A program made the translations under genes and the position numbers. The notes under the pieces were generated by a model. That model was not told the origin of the DNA, ran no database searches, and saw nothing but the letters and a program-made list of their open reading frames with translations. A stretch of DNA of 17,078 nt from Flavobacteriales bacterium UBA2426 (GTDB lineage Bacteria; Bacteroidota; Bacteroidia; Flavobacteriales_F; PHOS-HE28), in the NCBI GenBank assembly GCA_002342985.1, contig DDRC01000079.1, positions 1 through 17,078 on the forward strand. The letters are read 5' to 3'. The stretch's first letter is position 1; every line of letters starts with the position of its first letter. Positions 1 through 10,070 of this stretch are shown piece after piece.

Positions 1-819
1 CGTCAGGTAGCTGTCGTTGTGGGTGGGATCGCCCCTGATGGCCCCAGGCGCATAGTTGTTCGGATGGGGGAGCGTGGGGTCCAGCGCGTAGGCAAACGAA
101 GTCTGGTTCGCCAGATTGATGGCGTCCTGATTGGGGAGCAGCGCCGGATCAGCGTAGGTCGTGCTCACATCGTCCAGATAGTCGGTGAAGGTCGTCCTCC
201 AGCCCATATCCCAGCCGAAGCGATGGCGGCGGCGTTTGGTGAAGTGGAACCCGATTCCCGCAGGAATGCTCACCCCGAACCGCGAGTAATCCACCAGTTC
301 CGTGGTCAGGGGCTGCAGCGCATAGAAATCGCCTTCCCGGTTGATCTGCCCTTTGGGATTGTGGTAGTAGAGCGCTGCGCCGACATAGCCGAAGAGGCGG
401 AAGTCCGTGCGATATCGTCCGCGTCCGCCAAGGTCATTGTCCTGGTAGATGGTGAACTCGGGGCGGATGTACCACTCCAAGAGGTCGTTGCGGAAGTTGA
501 GGTTCCGGCCGCGTCGGGGACGATAGCTCTCCGTCAATGCATCGGCGCCTTGCAGCCGCAGATACAGGAGGCCGGTATTCACTGAAATCAAGCGATTGAT
601 CTTCCTGCGGGCGAAGCCGCCGACGGCCCAACGGGTCTGGCTCAGCTTCATGTCCCAGATGAAGTCCCGGCGGGGCTGATCCTTGCCGCCCATCTCGCCG
701 AGATAGTTGGCCCCGCCCAGATGGAAGCCGACATCCCAAGCGTATTGGGCATCAGCCGTTACCGCCACGCCCGCAAGAAGGGTGGCAATGGCAAACGGTC
801 GAATCATGGTGAGGCGCAT
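1..819 (-). CDS. DUF6089 / PorG-like outer-membrane beta-barrel protein (3' end beyond window)
   Basis: This frame is open on the minus strand from the start codon to the window edge, so the C-terminus is missing. ATG at 819 and at 807 are in frame (MRLTMIRPF...); either gives a signal peptide ending in TADAQ, after which the mature protein starts YAWDVGFHLGGANYLGEMGG. Alternating aromatic strands (LEWYIRPEFTIY, FRLFGYVGAALYYHNP, GVSIPAGIGFHF, RFGWDMGWRTTFTDYLDDV) are typical of a small outer-membrane beta-barrel. The final NDSYLT is where such proteins approach their last strands. From family knowledge, this pattern matches DUF6089, which I associate with PorG, an outer-membrane component of the type IX secretion system. 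In many Bacteroidota this gene lies beside uppS and bamA, which would be expected to the left of this window. T9SS cargo genes elsewhere in the window agree with that role. The family call is fairly firm; the PorG equivalence is inference. Confidence 0.8.
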   Translation of the reverse strand, partial: MRLTMIRPFAIATLLAGVAVTADAQYAWDVGFHLGGANYLGEMGGKDQPRRDFIWDMKLSQTRWAVGGFARRKINRLISVNTGLLYLRLQGADALTESYRPRRGRNLNFRNDLLEWYIRPEFTIYQDNDLGGRGRYRTDFRLFGYVGAALYYHNPKGQINREGDFYALQPLTTELVDYSRFGVSIPAGIGFHFTKRRRHRFGWDMGWRTTFTDYLDDVSTTYADPALLPNQDAINLANQTSFAYALDPTLPHPNNYAPGAIRGDPTHNDSYLT

Positions 820-850
820 GCGCGTGATGAGGAGGCGTTCGGTTGACGGG

Positions 851-858
851 CAAACATA
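851..858 (-). promoter_or_regulatory. Bacteroidota -7 promoter element for the DUF6089 gene
   Basis: Read on the minus strand the bases are TATGTTTG, an exact match to the Bacteroidota sigma-A -7 consensus TAnnTTTG. It ends 31 bases before the ATG at 819, a normal distance for a short leader. I found no TTG at the expected -33 spacing, so the call rests on the -7 box and position alone. Confidence 0.5.
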
Positions 859-941
859 ACAAAGTTCCCCCGCCTTGGTACGGACCCGGCTGAGCCCGGT
901 TATCAACGATCCCTGTCGCAGAATGCCAGCCCCGAAGCCGA

Positions 942-949
942 TAGCTTTG
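942..949 (+). promoter_or_regulatory. Bacteroidota -7 promoter element for the flavin oxidoreductase gene
   Basis: TAGCTTTG matches TAnnTTTG exactly and ends 17 bases before the ATG at 967. No TTG is present 17-23 bases upstream. With the minus-strand box at 851-858 it makes a divergent promoter region of about 150 bases between the two genes. Confidence 0.5.
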
Positions 950-966
950 GCCCCTCGATATCCGGC

Positions 967-1908
967 ATGAGAACCGCGGCCACCGAGTTGTTCGGAATCC
1001 AGTACCCCATTGTGCAGGCTGGCATGATTTGGTGCTCCGGCTGGCGTTTGGCCTCCGCTGTGAGCAATGCCGGTGGATTGGGCATCATCGGGGCCGGCAG
1101 CATGTATCCGGAGGTGCTCCGCGATCATGTGCGGAAGTGCAGGGCCGCCACGGACAGGCCGTTCGCCGTGAACCTGCCGATGCTCTATCCGGACATCGAG
1201 CAGCATATGGCCACCATCGCTGAAGAAAAGGTGCCCATCGTGTTCACCTCGGCGGGAAACCCCGCCGCATGGACCGGCTGGTTGAAGGAGCGTGGCGTGA
1301 AGGTGGTGCATGTGGTGAGCAGCGTAAGGTTCGCCAGAAAGGCAGAGACCGCTGGGGTTGACGCCGTGGTGGCGGAAGGCTTCGAGGCCGGAGGACATAA
1401 TGGACGCGAGGAGACGACGACGCTCGTGCTCGTGCCCATGGTCAGGGATGCCGTCCGCATCCCGGTCATCGCAGCAGGCGGCATTTCCGATGGCCGGAGC
1501 ATGCTGGCCGCAATGGCCTTGGGGGCCGATGCCGTGCAGGTAGGGAGCCGCTTCGTGTGTTCCGACGAGAGTTCCGCCCACCCTGCATTCAAGCAGCGCA
1601 TCACCGATGCTGGCGAAGGGGATACGCTTCTGACGTTGAAGGAGTTGACCCCTGTACGGTTGCTGCGGAACGGATTCTTCGATCAGGTGCAGCAAGCATA
1701 CTCCAAAGGCGCGAGCGTGGAGGAGCTGCGGAGCCTGCTGGGCCGGGGGAGGGCGAAGCGGGGCATGTTCGAAGGCGACTTGGTGGAAGGAGAGCTGGAA
1801 ATTGGGCAGGTCAGCGGGCGCATCTCCAATGTGATGCCTGCCGCACGGATCGTGCAAGAGTTCATGCAGGAATACGAATCGGCCCGGCAGGGCCTCCCCA
1901 AGGCCTGA
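967..1908 (+). CDS. Nitronate monooxygenase-family FMN-dependent oxidoreductase
   Basis: The 313-residue protein is a single TIM-barrel flavoprotein of the nitronate monooxygenase / 2-nitropropane dioxygenase family (related to FabK). Visible signatures: the N-terminal IQYPIVQAGM strand (residues 11-20), the glycine-rich NAGGLGIIGAG turn (34-44), EAGGHNG with a conserved His at 144, and the FMN phosphate-binding loops AAGGISDG (169-176) and GADAVQVGSRF (186-196). Length is normal for the family. Such enzymes oxidise alkyl nitronates, or in related members use NAD(P)H to reduce quinones or enoyl-ACP; substrate cannot be read from sequence alone. There is no signal peptide, so it is cytoplasmic. 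It is divergent from the DUF6089 gene, with its own -7 element at 942-949. The following gene starts about 50 bases after its stop. FabK-like enoyl-ACP reductase is the main alternative but less likely given the overall pattern. Confidence 0.88.
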   Translation: MRTAATELFGIQYPIVQAGMIWCSGWRLASAVSNAGGLGIIGAGSMYPEVLRDHVRKCRAATDRPFAVNLPMLYPDIEQHMATIAEEKVPIVFTSAGNPAAWTGWLKERGVKVVHVVSSVRFARKAETAGVDAVVAEGFEAGGHNGREETTTLVLVPMVRDAVRIPVIAAGGISDGRSMLAAMALGADAVQVGSRFVCSDESSAHPAFKQRITDAGEGDTLLTLKELTPVRLLRNGFFDQVQQAYSKGASVEELRSLLGRGRAKRGMFEGDLVEGELEIGQVSGRISNVMPAARIVQEFMQEYESARQGLPKA

Positions 1909-1960
1909 GTGCTTGCGCATGCGCCATCGGCAACATCCACCCTCCGGTAAGCGTCTATGC

Positions 1961-4029
1961 ATGGCAATGGCTTCGTTCCTGCGCCCTTTGGCTTGGGGTT
2001 GGCTTTCAGCGGCATCGGTGCTGGTGGGCATGGCCCAGCCGCTCGACCCGCCCGCACTGCGCTGCGCCTCGGTGAACGTAGCCGGTGATGTCACCCTGAC
2101 CTGGACGCCGCCCGTCGATCCGAATGGGGACTTCCAGGCGTACGAGATTTGGTCGGCCAACAACCCGCTGGGCCCGTTTTCTGTCATTTCGACCGTGGCT
2201 GTGTATGGGCAAACCACCTTCTTCCATGCGGGTGCAGGCGCCAACGCCGGCCCCCAGTTCTACTTCATGACGACCCTCTCCGGCGGGCCGCCTCCAGAGA
2301 CCTCCCTGGCCAGCGACACGGTGGCCACCTTGTTCCTTCAGGTGTTCCAGAGCACGCCCTTGGGCAATGCGAATCTTTCCTGGAATGCTCCTGCCATATC
2401 CAGTTCATCATCAAATGTTTATTCCATTTGGCTTGAATATCCAGTAGGAGTTTGGAGCCAGGTGGCCTCTGTTCCCGTAACCACCTTCTCGTATCAATGG
2501 CCGGTATCCATCTGCGAGGATTCACTCACCTTCAGGGTAGGGCTGTCCGACCTCTCCGGCTGCGTCTCCTTCAGCAACCGCGACGGGGAGGTGTTCCAGG
2601 ATGTGACCCCTCCATCGGTACCTGTCATTGTGGCCGCTTCTGTGGATAGCATCACCGGACTCTCAACGGTGAGTTGGACGGCGAGCCCCGAGCCGGATAC
2701 GGATGGTTACATCATCGTGTACAACGGACCGGGGGGCGGCGTCATCATCGACACGGTCTTTGGCCAGTTCAACACCTCCTATGCCTGGCCGGATAGCTGG
2801 CCTTTCGGATCGTCGGAGTCCTTCACCATCGCGGCCTTCGATACCTGCGAGACCGGTACGCCGCCCAGCCCGAATACCAGCGCCACGGGTCCGCCGCATG
2901 CCACGATGCTGGCTGAAACCACCTACGACCGGTGCGGAGCCCGCATGCGCATCACCTGGTCGCCCTATGTCGGCTGGAGCCCCCAATCGCACCAGATCCT
3001 GGCGCAATACGATGGCGGGGCATGGGTCCTGTTGGCGAATCTGCCTGCTGCGGCGAACAGCTACGAGCACGACGTTCAGCCCGGGCATCAGTACTGCTAC
3101 ATCGTCAAGGCCATTCAGGCGCCGGGGCAGGCTTTCTCGCTCAGCAACGAGGCATGCCGGTTCACGGACTACCCGCCGTTGCCCGGCGGGAATTACCTTC
3201 GGACGGTAACGGTCACGAGCCCGTCGACCATTCTCATCGTCGATAGCGTGGATGTCACCGCGCAGGTCAGCGCTTATCGCCTTGAGCGGTCGGTGAACGG
3301 AGGGGCCTTCGAGATGCAAGCCACCTTCCCGGGTAGCGCAGGCCCGGTAATTACCTACGTTGACGAGGATGTTGCGCCTTCCCAGAATGGATACCGCTAC
3401 CGGATGCTGGTTCAGGATAGCTGCGGGCGCCCCTCGGTGACGAGCAATCTGGGGGGCAACATCCTGCTGCGGGCCGTTCCAGGGCTCGATGGCATCAACC
3501 GGTTGGATTGGAACGGCTACCAGGCCTGGGCGGGAGCGGTGGCGGGCTATGGCATCCATCGTAGCATCGACCGGGGGGCCTTCGAGCTCATTGCCGTCGT
3601 GCCGCCCGACCCATGGACCTATGCCGACGATGTGAATGCGTTCGTGGGCCTGACGGGCGACTTCTGCTACCGGGTGGAGGCCATCGAGGCGGGCAACCCT
3701 TCCGGGGTCAATGCCACCTCCATGAGCAACGAGGCCTGCGCATTCCAGGAGGAGCTGGTCTACATCCCCAATGCCTTCATCATCGGAAGCGCCTATAACC
3801 CGGTGTTCAAGCCGGTGATCGGATTCGTGGACATCGCTGAGTACCGCTTGCTCATCATCAACCGCTGGGGGCAGGTGGTCTGGGAGACCGAGGATCCCGG
3901 TCAGGCCTGGGATGGCATCGTGGGGAGCCAGGTCATGCCCATCGGGGTCTACGGCTACTATTGCAGCGTTCGGAACGGTGCGGGAAAGCTGGTGGAGAAG
4001 CACGGCACTGTCACCCTCCTGCGGGCGGA

Positions 4030-4033
<4 letters not shown>
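1961..4033 (+). CDS. Secreted fibronectin-like repeat protein with type B T9SS sorting domain
   Basis: About 690 residues. The ATG at 1961 gives a signal peptide (MAMASFLRPLAWGWLSAASV... ending GMAQ); an in-frame ATG at 1919 would add 14 residues and is possible. The body is a series of fibronectin type III-like units of about 100-130 residues, each with a WT/WS-x-P strand near the start (VTLTWTPPVDPNGDF, STVSWTASPEPDTDGY, MRITWSPYVGWSPQ, NRLDWNGYQ) and a tyrosine-rich strand near the end (QYCYIVKAIQAPG, DFCYRVEAIEAGN), often followed by SNEAC. Residues 599-690 are a gliding motility-associated C-terminal domain (CHU_C / type B), with IPNAFI, INRWGQVVWET, WDG, PIGVYGYY and HGTVTLLR. Such proteins pass through the T9SS and are displayed on or released from the cell surface. 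The substrate or partner is unknown. A short AT-rich patch lies near 2391-2460. Confidence 0.88.
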
Positions 4034-5593
<1,560 letters not shown>

Positions 5594-5594
5594 G

Positions 5595-5624
5595 GCCGCC
5601 GGCGCGGTTCAGCTTGGTTTTTTT
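5595..5624 (+). terminator. Possible weak terminator after guaB
   Basis: Just after the guaB stop there is a GC-rich palindromic stretch (core CGCCGGCG at 5597-5604) and then a run of seven T at 5618-5624. The stem and the T-run are separated by about a dozen bases, so this is not a textbook intrinsic terminator. It is the only terminator-like sequence in this 88-base gap. Confidence 0.3.
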
Positions 5625-5663
5625 AACGTCTGGCGGGTGCCGCCGGCGCCAAGCCGCAACGGT

Positions 5664-5671
5664 TACATTTG
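5664..5671 (+). promoter_or_regulatory. -7 promoter element of the peptidyl-prolyl isomerase operon
   Basis: TACATTTG is an exact TAnnTTTG match and ends ten bases before the ATG at 5682. No TTG is seen at the normal -33 distance. Because the next three genes overlap or nearly abut, this is the likely promoter for the whole 5682-11030 operon. Confidence 0.6.
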
Positions 5672-5681
5672 GCACCCTTTC

Positions 5682-7868
5682 ATGGACCTTACCCTCAGCC
5701 GAATGATGCCGAAGAAGTTCCTCGCCACCGCGCTTTGCGGCCTATGCCTGCTGCCTGCATTCGCCCAGAACGGCGCATCGGACCCGGTGCTGATGACCGT
5801 TGACGGCCAGCCCGTGACCCGCGCGGAATTCGAAGCCATCTACAAGAAGAACAACAAGGAAGCCTCCGTTTCAAAGGAAGCGCTGGACGACTACCTCGAG
5901 CTCTTCATCAACTACAAGCTCAAGGTGCGCGAAGCCGAGAAGCTCGGCATGGATACCATCGGCAAGTTCCGGTCGGAGCTCGACGGCTATCGCAAGCAGC
6001 TCTCCAGGCCCTACCTCATCGACCGCGAGCTGAACGATGCGCTCATCCGCGAGGCCTATGACCGAAGCCAGCAGGAGGTCCGGGCGAGCCACATCCTGGT
6101 GCAGGTGGCGCCCGAGGCCACGCCCGAGGATACCATGGCCGCTTGGCGGAGGATCAGCGCCCTGCGCGACCGCGTGGTGCGCGGGGAGGACTTCGCCACG
6201 GTGGCGAAGGGCGTGGGCGGCAGCGAGGACCCCAGCGCCCAGAAGAATGGGGGGGACCTCGGCTGGTTCAGCGCGCTGCAGATGGTCTATCCCTTCGAGA
6301 ATGCAGCTTACAGCACCCCGGTCGGCGAAGTGAGCAAGCCGGTGCGCACCCGGTTCGGCTACCACATCCTGAAGGTGGCCGGCAAGCGCCCTGCGCGCGG
6401 ACAGGTGAAGGTGGCGCACATCATGCTCCGCAGCACGGAGCAGGACAGCCCTGAGAAGCAGCGGCAGGCCGATGAGCGGATCCACGAGATCCACAAGCAG
6501 ATTGAGGCCGGCACCCTCACCTTCGCCGATGCAGCGCTGAAATTCAGCGAGGACGAGAGCACCAACACGAAAGGCGGGGAGCTGCCCCAGTTCGGCACCG
6601 GCAAGATGATCGAGGAGTTCGAGGACGCCGCCTTCGCGCTGAAGTCACCCGGTCAGATCAGCGCACCCATCAAGTCGCGCTTCGGCTGGCACATCATCAA
6701 GAGCATCGAGGTCATTCCCCCCGCGTCGTTCGAAACGGCCAAGGCGGAACTGAAGACCAAGATCGCGCGCGACAGCCGCGCCGAGATCACGCGCAAGGCC
6801 TTCCTCGAGCGCCTGCGGAAGGAATATGCATTCGTCAGCTATCCGCAGAACCTCAAAGCCGTTTACGCGATGGTGGATACCACCGTGTTCAAGAAAGGGA
6901 CCGCGGTCACCGACACCATCCTGCGCAAGCAGTTCGTGGAGGGCCCGTTCGTGAAGGGCAAGGGCGCCAAGGCCATCCGCTACCGCCGCGAATTGGCCGG
7001 GGCCATCAGTGGCGGGCGCATGCTTGCCGTGCGCAGCAGGCCCTATGAGGAGATGACCCAGACCATGGACGATACCGTTGTGGTGCGCGAGGTCATGGAA
7101 GGGTGGGCCTACGACCGCAAGAAAGCCGCCAAGCTCACCAAGCCGGTCTTTTCCTTCGCAGGCGGCACGGTGACGCAGAAGGACCTGCTGGACCAGATCG
7201 AGAGCCGCCAGCGTCGCGAGCGCGTGGTGGCCATCCCGGCTTACGTCGATGCGCGCCTCAATGACTACGCGGAGGAGCGGATCCTGGCCTACGAGGATGC
7301 CAACCTCGAGACGAAGTACCCGGAGTTCCGGATGCTCATGAAGGAATACCGCGACGGCATCCTGCTCTTCGAACTCACCGACCAGAAGGTGTGGGGCAAG
7401 GCCGTGAAGGACAGCGCAGGCCTTGACGCCTTCCTCAAGGCGCATCCGGACAGGTTCATGTGGCCTACCCGCTACGAGTGCGACCTCTATGCCTGCACCG
7501 ATGCCGCCACCGCCAAGCTGGTGCGCGCGCAGCTTCGCAAAGGCAAGCGTGGCAAGGAGCTCATGGATATCGCCAATAAAGCGAACGCGCTCGCGCTCAG
7601 CATCGACGGGGGCGTGTTCACGGCCGAGGACAAGCCCTACCTGACCGGCCTCACCGCCACCGGCCTCAGCAAGGACATCCCCCACGACGGCAAGGTGATG
7701 CTCGTGGACCTGAAGAAGCTGATGCCGCCCGCGCCGAAGGCCTTGGATGAGGCGCGCGGCCTCATCACTGCGGCCTACCAGGATCAGCTGGAGAAGGATT
7801 GGATCCAGGAGCTCCGCGCCAAGTATCCCGTTACGGTGGACAAATCCGTCCTCTACTCCATCAAGTGA
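5682..7868 (+). CDS. Periplasmic peptidyl-prolyl cis-trans isomerase with two parvulin domains
   Basis: 728 residues. It begins with a signal peptide (KKFLATALCGLCLLPAFAQ); ATG at 5703 or 5706 would start directly at MMPKKF and give a tidier signal peptide, but ATG at 5682 is also well placed after the -7 box. An N-terminal SurA-like helical region (about 35-130, with VDGQPVTRAEFEAIYKK) is followed by two parvulin (rotamase/PpiC) domains: about 133-232 (VRASHILVQV, NGGDLGWFSALQM, RTRFGYHILKV) and 242-342 (VKVAHIMLRS, KGGELPQFGTGKM, KSRFGWHIIKS). The remaining ~385 residues resemble no domain I can name. The role is folding of outer-membrane or secreted proteins in the periplasm. It is first gene of an operon with two further SurA-type proteins and moxR. 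The order guaB, isomerases, moxR is one I recall from other Bacteroidota. Confidence 0.92.
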   Translation: MDLTLSRMMPKKFLATALCGLCLLPAFAQNGASDPVLMTVDGQPVTRAEFEAIYKKNNKEASVSKEALDDYLELFINYKLKVREAEKLGMDTIGKFRSELDGYRKQLSRPYLIDRELNDALIREAYDRSQQEVRASHILVQVAPEATPEDTMAAWRRISALRDRVVRGEDFATVAKGVGGSEDPSAQKNGGDLGWFSALQMVYPFENAAYSTPVGEVSKPVRTRFGYHILKVAGKRPARGQVKVAHIMLRSTEQDSPEKQRQADERIHEIHKQIEAGTLTFADAALKFSEDESTNTKGGELPQFGTGKMIEEFEDAAFALKSPGQISAPIKSRFGWHIIKSIEVIPPASFETAKAELKTKIARDSRAEITRKAFLERLRKEYAFVSYPQNLKAVYAMVDTTVFKKGTAVTDTILRKQFVEGPFVKGKGAKAIRYRRELAGAISGGRMLAVRSRPYEEMTQTMDDTVVVREVMEGWAYDRKKAAKLTKPVFSFAGGTVTQKDLLDQIESRQRRERVVAIPAYVDARLNDYAEERILAYEDANLETKYPEFRMLMKEYRDGILLFELTDQKVWGKAVKDSAGLDAFLKAHPDRFMWPTRYECDLYACTDAATAKLVRAQLRKGKRGKELMDIANKANALALSIDGGVFTAEDKPYLTGLTATGLSKDIPHDGKVMLVDLKKLMPPAPKALDEARGLITAAYQDQLEKDWIQELRAKYPVTVDKSVLYSIK

Positions 7869-8716
7869 TCGGACGGGTATGCCGGACTTGGCGCGGGTGG
7901 GGAGCCGCCGGTCTGCTGGCAGTGGCTGTCGCAGGCTGCGCTGACGCCTCGGATGAGGAGGACCCGGTGGTGGCGCGGGCCTATGACCGCTACCTGCGGT
8001 GGAGCGACGTGCGCCAGCTGGTGCCGGTGGGTGCGAGCCCTGCGGATAGCAGCGCCATGGTGCAGGCCTACGTGGCCAATTGGGTCCGCCAGCAGGTGGA
8101 GCTCAGGCACGCCGAGCTGAACCTGGCCGAGGCGCGCAAGCAGTTCGAGGCCGAGCTGCGCGACTACCGGAACTCCCTGCTGCTGCATGCCTACGAGGAG
8201 GAGCTGGTCCGGCAGCGTCTGGACACGGCCATCGGTCCGGAGGAGGTGGAGGGCTTCTACGAGCGGAACACCGAGCGCTTCGACCTGCAGGACGATATCC
8301 TGCGCGTGCGGTGGTTCAAGGTCCCCGATGACGACAAGCGTGCGCTGAAGCGGATGGAGGAGCGATTCCGGAGCGGCGACCCCGCACAGATGCGGGAGGT
8401 GGAGCTGCAACTGGCCAGCCGCGGCATCACCATCCAGGACCGCAGCGCGGCATGGACCACCCTTGCCGAGCTGCGCAATGAGGTGCCGCTGGAGGCTGCA
8501 GCAGGGACGGGCCGCTCGGTGATCCGCTCTGATTCGGCGGCTTGGTTCCTCGATATCGTCGAACTTCGTCCCCGCCTTTCACCTGCCCCCATTGAACTGG
8601 TGCGGCAGGAGATCCGGTCCATACTGCTGAATGAGCGGAAGCTCCGGCTCATCGAGCGGATGCGTGATGACCTATACCGTGAAGCCCTTGCAGCCAACGA
8701 GATCGAGACGCATTGA
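7865..8716 (+). CDS. SurA-like lipoprotein of the isomerase operon (no clear rotamase core)
   Basis: 283 residues from a GTG at 7865 that overlaps the previous stop codon (GTGA), indicating translational coupling. The GTG start is chosen because it yields a lipoprotein signal (MIGRVCRTWRGWG, hydrophobic run, then VAGC with the lipidated Cys at 25). An upstream ATG at 7799 would lie deep inside the previous gene. The mature part is charged and helical (VRQQVELRHAELNLAEARKQ, IGPEEVEGFYERNTERFDL), like SurA N-terminal regions, and ends with a helix resembling the swapped C-terminal helix of SurA proteins. The G-x-L-G-W and FGxH signatures of active parvulins are absent. I infer a membrane-anchored chaperone working with its two neighbours. 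Automated annotation would probably call it a peptidyl-prolyl isomerase; catalytic activity is doubtful. Confidence 0.85.
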   Translation: MIGRVCRTWRGWGAAGLLAVAVAGCADASDEEDPVVARAYDRYLRWSDVRQLVPVGASPADSSAMVQAYVANWVRQQVELRHAELNLAEARKQFEAELRDYRNSLLLHAYEEELVRQRLDTAIGPEEVEGFYERNTERFDLQDDILRVRWFKVPDDDKRALKRMEERFRSGDPAQMREVELQLASRGITIQDRSAAWTTLAELRNEVPLEAAAGTGRSVIRSDSAAWFLDIVELRPRLSPAPIELVRQEIRSILLNERKLRLIERMRDDLYREALAANEIETH

Positions 8717-10061
8717 GGCCTGGGCGCTCGCCCTGCTGCTACCGGCGCTCCACGTATGCGGGCAGCCCAAGCCGTTGCTTATCGACAAGGTGGCGGCTGT
8801 GGTCGGCCGGGAGCCCGTGCTGTTCTCCGAAGTGGTGACGAAGGCCGAGCAGGCGCGCCAATCCGGTGCGGCAGGCCCGGGCGTCGAATGCGAGTCACTG
8901 GAGGACCTGCTCTACGAGCGGCTGCTGGTGGAGCAGGGAAAGCTGGACAGCGTGCAGGTGGACGAGGGCCAGGTGAATGCGGAGCTCGATCGCCGTATCC
9001 GCTATTTCGCCCAGCAATTGGGCGGCGAGCGCAAGCTGGAGGAGTTCTATGGCAAGAGCGTCGCTGAGATCAAATCGGACTTCAAGCAGCAGGTGCATGA
9101 TCAGCTGCTCACTCAGCAGATGCACCAGCGCATCACCGCGGATATGACCTTGACACCGAAGGAGGTGCGCCGCTTCTACGAGCGCATCCCAGAGGACAGT
9201 GTCCCGCTCATCGGCGCGGAGGTGGAGTACGCGCTCATCCTGCGGATCCCGAAGCCCACGGAGGAAGAGGACCGCCGCGTGAGGCGGAAGATGGAGGAGT
9301 TCCGCGAGGCCGTGGCGAAGGGAGAGAAGGACTTCTGCACCGTGGCCATCCTCTACTCCGAGGACCCCGGCTCCGCCAAGGATTGCGGGGAGTTGGGCCT
9401 CGTACCGCCGGGCGTGATGGTACCCGAATTCGATGCGGTGGCCATGAGCCTCAAGGAAGGGGAGGTGTCGCAGGTGTTCAAGACACAGTTCGGGTGGCAC
9501 TTCATGCAGATGATCGAGCGGCGCGGAGAGCAATACAATGCCCGCCATGTGCTCATGCGCCCGCAGGTGTCCCCGTCCGACCTGCTGCGTCAGCGCGACT
9601 TCCTCGACAGCCTGCGCACCGCCATCCGGGACGGCCGCACCACATTCGGCCAGGCGGCACTCGAGCATAGCGATGATGAGGAGAGCCGAAGCACCAACGG
9701 CATTATGGTGGAACCCAACTCGAACGGTGTGCGCTGGGACCTGAAGGAGCTCGACCAGCAGACCTTCTTCGTCCTCGATAGGCTGAAGCCCGGCGAGGTG
9801 AGCGAGCCGCAGGTACTCGTCATGCCCGATGCCACCAAGGCCTACCGGCTCCTCCAGCTCATCGCACGCACCGACCCGCACCGTGCCAATCTGCGGGATG
9901 ACTATCGGCTCATCCAGCAGGCTGCCGAGGGCAAGAAGCGCTCCGAGGCCGTTGACCGATGGGTGAATGAGCACATCGCCACCACCTACGTCCGCATCGA
10001 CCCGGCCTATGCCGAATGTCCCTTCACCCACCCTTGGAACAAGGCCGCCAAGGGCCAATGA
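8667..10061 (+). CDS. surA: SurA-type periplasmic chaperone / peptidyl-prolyl isomerase
   Basis: 464 residues from ATG at 8667, overlapping the preceding gene by 50 bases; GTG at 8679 is an alternative. The signal peptide has a basic n-region (TRSRRIEAW) and a hydrophobic core (ALALLLPALHVCG). Mature sequence begins with the SurA N-domain signature IDKVAAVVGREPVLFSEVV (39-57), followed by long helices to about 180. A first parvulin domain (185-285) shows VEYALILRIP, CGELGLVPPGVMVPEF and KTQFGWHFMQMIE. A second unit (about 290-400: NARHVLMRPQVSP, RSTNGIMVEPNS) has lost the glycine-rich core. The layout matches SurA, which escorts unfolded outer-membrane proteins to the BAM complex. E. coli SurA is 428 residues. 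It is co-transcribed with two related factors upstream and with moxR nine bases downstream. Confidence 0.92.
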   Translation: MTYTVKPLQPTRSRRIEAWALALLLPALHVCGQPKPLLIDKVAAVVGREPVLFSEVVTKAEQARQSGAAGPGVECESLEDLLYERLLVEQGKLDSVQVDEGQVNAELDRRIRYFAQQLGGERKLEEFYGKSVAEIKSDFKQQVHDQLLTQQMHQRITADMTLTPKEVRRFYERIPEDSVPLIGAEVEYALILRIPKPTEEEDRRVRRKMEEFREAVAKGEKDFCTVAILYSEDPGSAKDCGELGLVPPGVMVPEFDAVAMSLKEGEVSQVFKTQFGWHFMQMIERRGEQYNARHVLMRPQVSPSDLLRQRDFLDSLRTAIRDGRTTFGQAALEHSDDEESRSTNGIMVEPNSNGVRWDLKELDQQTFFVLDRLKPGEVSEPQVLVMPDATKAYRLLQLIARTDPHRANLRDDYRLIQQAAEGKKRSEAVDRWVNEHIATTYVRIDPAYAECPFTHPWNKAAKGQ

Positions 10062-10070
10062 ACACCGTAC

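Noticed and set aside
2663..4003. Long minus-strand open frame opposite the type B T9SS protein
   Set aside because: No recognisable domain and His/Asp/Arg-rich composition; the plus frame has a canonical T9SS domain in the same bases.
7799..7864. Upstream ATG extension of the SurA-like lipoprotein
   Set aside because: It would overlap the preceding gene by about 70 bases and bury the lipoprotein signal inside the protein; the GTG at 7865 gives a proper signal and a GTGA coupling junction.
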